Part shown: piece by piece, positions 58,190-64,000 of the stretch
Layout of the letters: the number at the start of each line of letters is the position of its first letter
Position numbering within the stretch: the first letter of the stretch is position 1
Origin: Candidatus Puniceispirillum marinum IMCC1322
Lineage (GTDB): Bacteria > Pseudomonadota > Alphaproteobacteria > Puniceispirillales > Puniceispirillaceae
Assembly (NCBI RefSeq): GCF_000024465.1
Contig: NC_014010.1
Coordinates: forward strand, 744,001-808,000
DNA length: 64,000 nt
Reading direction: 5' to 3'
Translations under genes and position numbers: made by a program
Notes under the pieces: generated by a model
The model's database searches: none
What the model saw: the letters and a program-made list of their open reading frames with translations, nothing else
Told to the model about the DNA's origin: nothing

Positions 58190-59455
58190 CTATCCCAGCT
58201 TCATATTATCGATGCCAATGATACGGTCATATGCCCAGTAAAGAAGCAAGACGCATCCTAGCAAAATACCACCCAGAGCCGCCGCCAGCGACCAGTTCAG
58301 TGATTTTTGCATATGATAGGCAATCATGTTCGAAATCAATTGACCATCCTGTCCACCAACCAAAGCTGGGGTGATGTAATAGCCAATTGCAAGAATAAAG
58401 ACCAGCAATCCACCTGCGCCGACACCCGGAATTGTTTGCGGCATATAAACCTTGATAAACGCCAATGTTGGCGTTGCCCCAAGTGAACGTGCCGCCCGCA
58501 TATAGGATGGAGGGATTGTCTTCATGACCGAATACAAAGGCAGGATCATGAATGGTAATAAAATATGCGTCATCGCAACGATAGTGCCCGTCATATTATA
58601 GATCAGCGAAAACCGTCCATCATCGGCGGCAATACCTATCCACACCAGCAGATCATTGATCACCCCCTGAGATTGCAAGATAGCAATCCATGCGGTAGTT
58701 CGAACCAGCAAGGATGTCCAGAAAGGCAATAGAACCATAATCATCAGAAGGTTCGACGTTTTCAGCGGCAAAGTGGCCAATAGATAAGCAACTGGATAGC
58801 CTAGGATAAGGCACATCAGCATGACACTACCCGAAATCATAAATGTCCGGATGAACAGCTTTACATAAATCTGTCTATTTTCATCAACAGCGACGAAATC
58901 ACCTGTAACAGTGAGAGTCTTATCAACCGAGGACGCATAAAACCCGGGTGTCAGACTATCTGACGTTAATTTCATTGCCTGCCAATATTCGATTTGGCCC
59001 CATTTCTTTTTGGTTTTAATAACGCTTTCTTTGAAGGGGGCTTCTAATTTATGCGCTTTGCGCGCGGTACCGGTAAATAATGACCGTGCACCTGAAAGTT
59101 GTTGGTTTACACGAGACCCCACTTTACCTGCCGTTTTTTCCTTGCGTGCCACGATCAGATCAGCCACCAGCGCCGCATACATGTCTTCCGTCGGTTCGCT
59201 GACCCCATCCCAAGCCGCGAGCTGGATAGTTGTTGCAGGCATGAGCCGTTCAAAAGTATCGTTATAAACCCCTTGCCACATCAGGGCAAAAATGGGGATC
59301 ACAAAACTGGCCAGCACAAAACCAAAAAGTGGTAAAACCAAACCCGCAGCCCGCAAACGGCTACGGAACATGGCCTGAGCCAGCTTTTTCTTAAGCGGCG
59401 TGCCATCAGCGGCCACAATTGGTGCCTTATTCATGTTTTCGGAAATGGTGTTCAT
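58190..59455 (-). CDS. Polyamine/opine-type ABC transporter permease (PotB-like)
   Basis: The 421-residue partner permease is longer than E. coli PotB (285) because of an N-terminal extension with an added periplasmic segment (about 55-195) between helix 1 and the core. The core has LGYPVAYLLATLPLK, LPFWTSLLVRTTAWIAIL and the EAA loop RAARSLGATPTLAFIKVYMP. The periplasmic insertion is seen in a subgroup of alphaproteobacterial polyamine-type permeases. It follows a terminator-like hairpin after the binding-protein gene. Confidence 0.9.
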   Translation of the reverse strand: MNTISENMNKAPIVAADGTPLKKKLAQAMFRSRLRAAGLVLPLFGFVLASFVIPIFALMWQGVYNDTFERLMPATTIQLAAWDGVSEPTEDMYAALVADLIVARKEKTAGKVGSRVNQQLSGARSLFTGTARKAHKLEAPFKESVIKTKKKWGQIEYWQAMKLTSDSLTPGFYASSVDKTLTVTGDFVAVDENRQIYVKLFIRTFMISGSVMLMCLILGYPVAYLLATLPLKTSNLLMIMVLLPFWTSLLVRTTAWIAILQSQGVINDLLVWIGIAADDGRFSLIYNMTGTIVAMTHILLPFMILPLYSVMKTIPPSYMRAARSLGATPTLAFIKVYMPQTIPGVGAGGLLVFILAIGYYITPALVGGQDGQLISNMIAYHMQKSLNWSLAAALGGILLGCVLLLYWAYDRIIGIDNMKLG

Positions 59456-59477
59456 AATATCTCAAATATAAATAAAA

Positions 59478-59503
59478 GAGGCGGTCATAAAAACAACCGC
59501 CTC
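59478..59503 (-). terminator. Strong hairpin with T tail between binding-protein and permease genes
   Basis: GAGGCGGT (59478-59485) and ACCGCCTC (59496-59503) form a perfect 8-bp stem with a 10-base loop. On the minus strand TTTTATTTAT follows. It lies 13 bases after the binding-protein stop. It likely reduces read-through into the permease genes, giving more binding protein than permease. Confidence 0.85.
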
Positions 59504-59516
59504 AAATGTTTGGTCT

Positions 59517-60608
59517 TTACTTGGCCAACCAAGAATTGAAACGCTCGTTCAATTCGTCAGCATTATCAGCCCAGAATTCAAAATCGTTTTGCAACGCATT
59601 TTTGAAATTAGCAGGAGCTGTTGGCATGTGGTCTGCCATGTTGATCGCCGGGTTATCATGGTAAGTACCAATCTTGGCAACTGAAGATGCACGCGCAGGA
59701 CCATATGAAATCCATGAGGCCTGTGCAGCAAGCTGCTCAGTGGCAGTTGAGAAGGCAACAAAGTCCATTGCCGCTTCTTTGTTCTTGCTGCCTTTTGGAA
59801 TGACCCAGAGATCAAGGTCATAAACCTGACCGTCCCAGACCATTTCGAATGTCTGGTCTTCAGCCGCAACCGCGTTGAACACACGACCATTCCACGCTGT
59901 TGTGAAGATCACTTCACCGTCAGCAAGCAACTGTGGTGGCTGTGCACCAGCTTCCCACCAGACGATATCGTCTTTGATGGTATCAAGCTTGGCAAACGCA
60001 CGTGCAACACCTTCTTCGGTACCCAGAACGTCATAGACTTCACTTGTTGGAACGCCATCGGCGATCAATGCGAATTCCAGAGTCACCTTAGGATTCTTAC
60101 GCATGCCACGCTTGCCCGGATAGGCATCGGTGTTAAAGAAGTCAGCCATGGTCTTTGGCGCATTCCAGTTACGAACCTTGCTTGAATCGTAAACATATAC
60201 AGATGACCAGATGATGTTTGATACAGCGCAATCATGCAATGTACCTGGCAGGAAGTCATCTACCGCCGGCGTACCATCAGGCGCTGCTGGCAGCATGCTG
60301 GGATCGATTTCTTCAAGAAGACCTTCATCACAAGCGCGGATCGCGTCTGACAATTCAACGTCAACAACATCCCAGGTTACGTTACCTGACTCAACCTGTG
60401 CTTTGATCTCGGCAATACCCCCGCCGTAATCTTCAGACACAATGGTCTTGCCTGTGCTAGCCATCCAAGGCTTATGATAGGCCTCGACCTGGGATTTGGT
60501 GTACGCACCACCCCATGATACGACTGTCAGGTCTGCCGCAACAGCACTGCCTGCCGTAAAAGCCGACATTGCCGCAATAGCGACCAGTTTATTGGTAAGT
60601 TTAGACAT
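59517..60608 (-). CDS. ABC transporter periplasmic substrate-binding protein (PotD/spermidine-putrescine type)
   Basis: Captures the substrate in the periplasm. The 363-residue protein has a signal peptide (about 1-24, ending AVAAD) and a type II periplasmic-binding fold: LTVVSWGGAYTKSQVEAY, WDVVDVELSDAIRACDEGLL, and FTTAWNGRVFNAVAAED with aromatic residues likely to hold a cationic ligand. A GGGAG ribosome site precedes the ATG. Position next to a divergent creatinase suggests a guanidino compound such as creatine, but the family also takes polyamines. Confidence 0.92.
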   Translation of the reverse strand: MSKLTNKLVAIAAMSAFTAGSAVAADLTVVSWGGAYTKSQVEAYHKPWMASTGKTIVSEDYGGGIAEIKAQVESGNVTWDVVDVELSDAIRACDEGLLEEIDPSMLPAAPDGTPAVDDFLPGTLHDCAVSNIIWSSVYVYDSSKVRNWNAPKTMADFFNTDAYPGKRGMRKNPKVTLEFALIADGVPTSEVYDVLGTEEGVARAFAKLDTIKDDIVWWEAGAQPPQLLADGEVIFTTAWNGRVFNAVAAEDQTFEMVWDGQVYDLDLWVIPKGSKNKEAAMDFVAFSTATEQLAAQASWISYGPARASSVAKIGTYHDNPAINMADHMPTAPANFKNALQNDFEFWADNADELNERFNSWLAK

Positions 60609-60629
60609 AATATTTTCTCCCTTATTGTT

Positions 60630-60720
60630 ACCCCTTATGGGGTTCTACGCACATAACGATCCGAGGTGCTTTGCATTACCCTTTGTAAGGACCGTCAATT
60701 CATGACCATTGTCATGGTCA
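60630..60720 (-). promoter_or_regulatory. Two small inverted repeats in the ATPase-to-binding-protein gap
   Basis: TGACCAT-TGTC-ATGGTCA (60703-60720) is a perfect 7-bp stem that begins at the ATPase stop codon. ACCCC-TTAT-GGGGT (60630-60643) lies 20 bases before the binding-protein ATG. Such hairpins in this position are known to protect upstream RNA or set processing points. Confidence 0.55.
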
Positions 60721-61830
60721 AACTGTTGTCCCGCAATCAAGTGCCCGGCAATCATCCGTATTCCAAGCCACAAATAAATCTGCACCAATGTCCAGTCCCA
60801 AAGGTCCTGCCGTGTTTGGCACCTTTACGATAAATTGATCATTGCCAGTCACCATCATCCGGCACCTGATATGGTCGCCTAGATAGATCAGTTCCAAAAC
60901 CTTTGCATCCAGTGCGCTCATTGACTTAGATTTCTTGTCGGTCAATACGCACCTCTCTGGGCGGATAGACAGCATTGTTTTGGAACCTGGCCCATCAATA
61001 TTCACAGCCAAAGCCTTAACAATATCGCCCTGATCCAGCTTAACGCTGGCAACATTACCGCTTACATTATCCACAACACCTGGAAGCTGGTTATTTTCGC
61101 CAATAAACTGCGCAACGAAGGCATTTTCCGGCTTTTCATAAAGCGTAACGGGATCGTCAAGCTGTTGAATAATGCCATCATCAAACACCGCAATCCGATT
61201 TGACATGGTCAATGCCTCGGATTGATCATGCGTTACATAAACAACCGTCACACCTAGATTTTCATGGATATGCTTAATCTCATACTGCATATGCTCACGA
61301 AGTTGCTTATCAAGCGCGCCAAGCGGCTCATCCATCAAAACAAGGCTAGGGTTGAAAACCAGTGCTCTTGCTAGCGCGATACGCTGTTGCTGACCACCCG
61401 AAAGCTGGGCTGGTTTACGATCAGCAAACTGCCGCATCTGCACCATATCTAGAACGTTACGAACTTTGTCTTCTACATCAGACGAATTGAATTTACGGAC
61501 TTTAAGCGGAAAGGCCAGATTTTCAGCCACCGTCATATGCGGAAACAGTGCGTAATTTTGAAACACCATCCCGATACCGCGTTTATGCGGCGGGATGTTG
61601 TTGATCGCCACATTATTGAGTTTGATGTCGCCATGCGTTGCGGTTTCAAAACCGGCAAGCATCATCAGACAGGTTGTTTTACCCGAACCTGATGGCCCAA
61701 GCATGGTGACGAATTCACCCTCGGCAATATCAAGGTTCAGATCCTTGACCACAAGCGAGACACCATCATAGCTTTTTTGAACACCCTGAAATGATACAAA
61801 AGCGTTTTGCGGCGCGGACATTACTGACAT
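60718..61830 (-). CDS. ABC transporter ATP-binding protein (PotA-like)
   Basis: Energises the permease pair. The 370-residue protein has Walker A GPSGSGKTT near 45, the Q loop FQNYALFPHMTVAENLAF, the ABC signature LSGGQQQRIALARAL, Walker B LVLMDEPLGALD, and the switch His in VTHDQSEALTMS. A C-terminal TOBE domain (about 280-365) is typical of PotA/MalK-type subunits. First gene of the operon. The start at 61830 has no clear ribosome site; Met4 at 61821 is an alternative. Confidence 0.94.
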   Translation of the reverse strand: MSVMSAPQNAFVSFQGVQKSYDGVSLVVKDLNLDIAEGEFVTMLGPSGSGKTTCLMMLAGFETATHGDIKLNNVAINNIPPHKRGIGMVFQNYALFPHMTVAENLAFPLKVRKFNSSDVEDKVRNVLDMVQMRQFADRKPAQLSGGQQQRIALARALVFNPSLVLMDEPLGALDKQLREHMQYEIKHIHENLGVTVVYVTHDQSEALTMSNRIAVFDDGIIQQLDDPVTLYEKPENAFVAQFIGENNQLPGVVDNVSGNVASVKLDQGDIVKALAVNIDGPGSKTMLSIRPERCVLTDKKSKSMSALDAKVLELIYLGDHIRCRMMVTGNDQFIVKVPNTAGPLGLDIGADLFVAWNTDDCRALDCGTTV

Positions 61831-62203
61831 TTTATAATACTACCAAGATGATTTATCTTTATTATTTGTTTAACAGTACTTTATTATTTTTTTAACAATG
61901 CTTTCCATGTCTGGCATATGTCAATCATTTTCTGGCACTTTAAAGTGGCTTAACAGTGCTTTAGAATTCAACAATCCATCCCCAATATCCAGTGCTTAAT
62001 GTGACCACCAGCAATGCCAAAAACGATGCACGCTTTACGGCACAGCAAAAACAACACCCCCAAAATAACATCCCCAAAACAGCAACGGCTTCATCATATT
62101 TTGCAGTCGGTATCTAAATGCAGTGAATTCGATTGACCAGCTCTTTATTTTTCTCTAATGCCAAAAATAAATCACGATTATAAATAGTTTACAGGAGTAT
62201 ATA
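61831..62203. promoter_or_regulatory. Divergent control region between the ABC transporter and creatinase
   Basis: The 373-bp gap holds no gene. It contains three copies of a 13-base sequence TTAACARTRCTTT at 61870-61882, 61892-61904 and 61950-61962, and the palindrome CACTTTAAAGTG at 61936-61947 between the second and third copies. The first two are 22 bp apart, about two helical turns. They are placed as operator sites would be for regulating the ABC operon, the creatinase or both. No regulator gene is adjacent. Confidence 0.5.
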
Positions 62204-63421
62204 ATGTCCGACGATCAGATGCTTCATGTTACCCGCTGGCATAATGGGGAAAAGACCTTCCAGCCTTTTTCTAGTGGTGAAATGAATCGTCGTAGTGATG
62301 CGATGATGGCGATAATGGGCAAGCTGGATATTGATGCCTGTTTGTTCACATCCTATCATAATGTCTGCTATTTTTCGGGCTTTCTATATTGCCAGTTTGG
62401 GCGGCGCTATGGTGCGGTTCTGGGCAAGGATGGCGTCACCACTATTTCGGCTGCGATTGATGGTGGCCAGCCTTGGCGCCGTTCGACAGGCGATAATGTG
62501 ACCTACACCGATTGGCGTCGTGACAGCTATTTCACCGCCCTCAAAGACCTTCTCAAGGGCGTAAAACGTCTTGGTATCGAATTTGATCATGTCAATCTGG
62601 ATTTAAAAGTCCTGCTTGAGGAACAGTTTCCGGGCGTCGAACTGGTCGATTGTGCCACCGCCGCGATGAATCTGCGCACCATCAAAAGTGCCGAAGAACA
62701 TGTTCTGATCCGCAAAGGTGCCGAAATGTGCCGCGTTGGTGGCCGTGCGGTTATGGAAGCTGTAAAAGCTGGCGTGCCCGAACATGAAGTTGCTATAGCC
62801 TCAACAAATGCCATGGTGCGGGCGATTGCCGATTCCTTTCCCTTTGTCGAATTGATGGATACATGGACATGGTTCCAGTCGGGCATCAATACCGATGGGG
62901 CGCATAATCCGGTCACCAACAAGCTGATCGAAGATGGTGATATTTTATCGCTCAACACATTTCCGATGATGTTCGGCTATTACACCGCGCTGGAACGCAC
63001 CCTGTTTTGCGGGTCGGCATCGAACGCGCATCACGATCTCTGGCAGAAAAACTGCGCCGTGCATGTGCGTGGCATGGAACTGCTGAAACCCGGTGCCAAA
63101 TGTGCCGATGTAGCGGCCGAACTCAATGAAATGTATCGCGAGTGGGACTTGTTGAAATACCGGTCATTTGGCTATGGCCATTCCTTTGGCGTGCTGTGCC
63201 ATTATTACGGGCGCGAAGCCTCGGTTGAATTGCGCGAGGATATCCAGACCGAACTGAAACCGGGCATGGTGGTGTCGATGGAACCAATGATCATGATCCC
63301 CGAAGGCGACTCAGGGGCTGGCGGCTACCGTGAGCATGATATCCTGATTATCACCGAAGATGGCGCGGAAAACATCACCCAATTCCCATTTGGCACCGAT
63401 GAAATGATCGTCGGGCGGTAA
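62204..63421 (+). CDS. Creatinase (creatine amidinohydrolase)
   Basis: Hydrolyses creatine to sarcosine and urea. The 405-residue protein is a pita-bread (M24-fold) enzyme that keeps the wording of Pseudomonas putida creatinase: ISAAIDGGQPWRRSTGDN, MDTWTWFQSGINTDGAHNP, FGYGHSFG and VVSMEPMIMIPEG. His234 in TDGAHNP matches the catalytic His232. A GGAG ribosome site precedes the ATG. The metal ligands of M24 aminopeptidases are replaced, as expected for the metal-free creatinase. DddP DMSP lyase and Xaa-Pro peptidases share the fold but not these motifs. It diverges from a polyamine-type ABC operon that may import its substrate. Codons are somewhat more GC-rich than nearby genes. Confidence 0.93.
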   Translation: MSDDQMLHVTRWHNGEKTFQPFSSGEMNRRSDAMMAIMGKLDIDACLFTSYHNVCYFSGFLYCQFGRRYGAVLGKDGVTTISAAIDGGQPWRRSTGDNVTYTDWRRDSYFTALKDLLKGVKRLGIEFDHVNLDLKVLLEEQFPGVELVDCATAAMNLRTIKSAEEHVLIRKGAEMCRVGGRAVMEAVKAGVPEHEVAIASTNAMVRAIADSFPFVELMDTWTWFQSGINTDGAHNPVTNKLIEDGDILSLNTFPMMFGYYTALERTLFCGSASNAHHDLWQKNCAVHVRGMELLKPGAKCADVAAELNEMYREWDLLKYRSFGYGHSFGVLCHYYGREASVELREDIQTELKPGMVVSMEPMIMIPEGDSGAGGYREHDILIITEDGAENITQFPFGTDEMIVGR

Positions 63422-63445
63422 CGTCCGGCGGTATAAATCATAAAA

Positions 63446-64000
63446 TCACGTTATCTTCGATGCCCAAACATTTACTATTTCGTTGGCGATGGTGTGTTGT
63501 CTTTCCTTAATTGTTTCTTCGTTCCAGTCATCAAATTCATCAATAAAAGCAACTTTCGAAAACTCATTACCTGCCTCAGCAGAATAATATTTTTTCTGCT
63601 TCTCAATAAATTTTCTTCGGGCGGCCTGTTTATTCTTTTTACCACTCAAAATCATCATATTTCCAAGCCTTTGATGATAGGTGCGATGTGTATCAGTATC
63701 AAAGTTTGGCCAGTTTTTTTTATGTAGTTCTTGGGGCAGAATATGCTCTACGTGCAAATCAGAACTGGATGAAACTCGTAGTGTTTGCACGTCCCGTTTA
63801 GCGTTATAGATTGCGATCAAAATATCTCGTGCTCGCTCTTCTTTTATTACCGGCAGGTCAGATAATCTTCTTACAAACTGTTCATCATCTAATACAAGTT
63901 TACCTTTTGAGCTAGCATCATGATCTTTCAATTTCTCATGAACATATTCTAATACATCGTCCTCAAGAACCTCTTTCTGGTAAATTTCTTTGCCCATTTC
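63446..64000 (-). CDS. DUF1524/GmrSD-like nuclease, C-terminal part (runs off right edge)
   Basis: The C-terminal part of a protein whose frame continues past the right edge, since the Met at 63997 is preceded by a sense codon. It contains the DUF1524 His-Asn-His nuclease motif: SSSDLHVEHILPQEL and HQRLGNMMILSGKKNKQAAR. In DUF262-DUF1524 proteins the N-terminal half is an NTPase and the whole acts as GmrSD-type restriction of modified phage DNA. The DNA is AT-rich compared with the genes to its left. It converges on the creatinase gene with a 24-bp gap. Confidence 0.82.
   Translation of the reverse strand, partial: EMGKEIYQKEVLEDDVLEYVHEKLKDHDASSKGKLVLDDEQFVRRLSDLPVIKEERARDILIAIYNAKRDVQTLRVSSSSDLHVEHILPQELHKKNWPNFDTDTHRTYHQRLGNMMILSGKKNKQAARRKFIEKQKKYYSAEAGNEFSKVAFIDEFDDWNEETIKERQHTIANEIVNVWASKIT

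Noticed and set aside
62204-63421. DddP-type DMSP lyase or Xaa-Pro aminopeptidase
   Set aside because: Same fold, but the GGQPWRR, WTWFQSGINTDGAHNP and FGYGHSFG motifs are those of creatinase.

Overview
The window reads as a chromosomal segment of a free-living alphaproteobacterium. The clearest marker is a circularly permuted, two-piece tmRNA gene beside an alpha-type SspB ClpXP adaptor. A system I cytochrome c maturation operon, a glcDEF glycolate oxidase, HflKC and a BacA/SbmA-like protein fit the same group. Gene content and moderate GC suggest a marine lineage of the SAR116 type, but that is inference and no rRNA gene is present to test it. I see no CRISPR array, insertion sequence, integrase or tRNA gene.

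Layout: 1-3661 holds cell-envelope precursor genes (partial glmS, divergent glmU, hldE). 3676-10571 is a minus-strand elongasome operon (mreB-mreC-mreD-mrdA-rodA) with a bacA-like gene at its end. 10688-15297 carries branched-chain amino acid synthesis (ilvB-ilvN-ilvC) downstream of miaA. 15400-21311 has serB, a Do-type protease, hflK-hflC and the Mrp Fe-S carrier. 21324-25434 has thyA-folA, ssrA, sspB and class I fumarase. 25444-29526 is glcDEF. 29712-32603 has rpmJ, an orphan exported protein, msrA and pgk. 32762-35233 is a small sugar-transfer group (FkbM methyltransferase, GT9-like transferase, DUF6165).

From 35428 the content is more accessory: azlCD, an MFS carrier with a DUF1185 protein and a pterin dehydratase, a copper chaperone, an FMN hydroxyacid dehydrogenase with a cytochrome c, then ccmE-ccmF-ccmG-ccmHI with tight overlaps. 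47488-52252 is a four-gene plus-strand operon (aldehyde dehydrogenase, an M19-dipeptidase-like protein with altered metal ligands, an uncharacterised 565-residue protein, DUF3726). It is the best candidate in the window for an undescribed pathway. 52260-56920 has a second aldehyde dehydrogenase, an EamA exporter, an alanine/glycine symporter and a universal stress protein.

57268-63421 is a polyamine-type ABC transporter operon diverging from a creatinase gene across a 373-bp region rich in repeats. This suggests uptake and breakdown of creatine or a related guanidino compound. The right edge has the C-terminal part of a DUF1524 (GmrSD-like) nuclease in AT-rich DNA, possibly the edge of a defence island.
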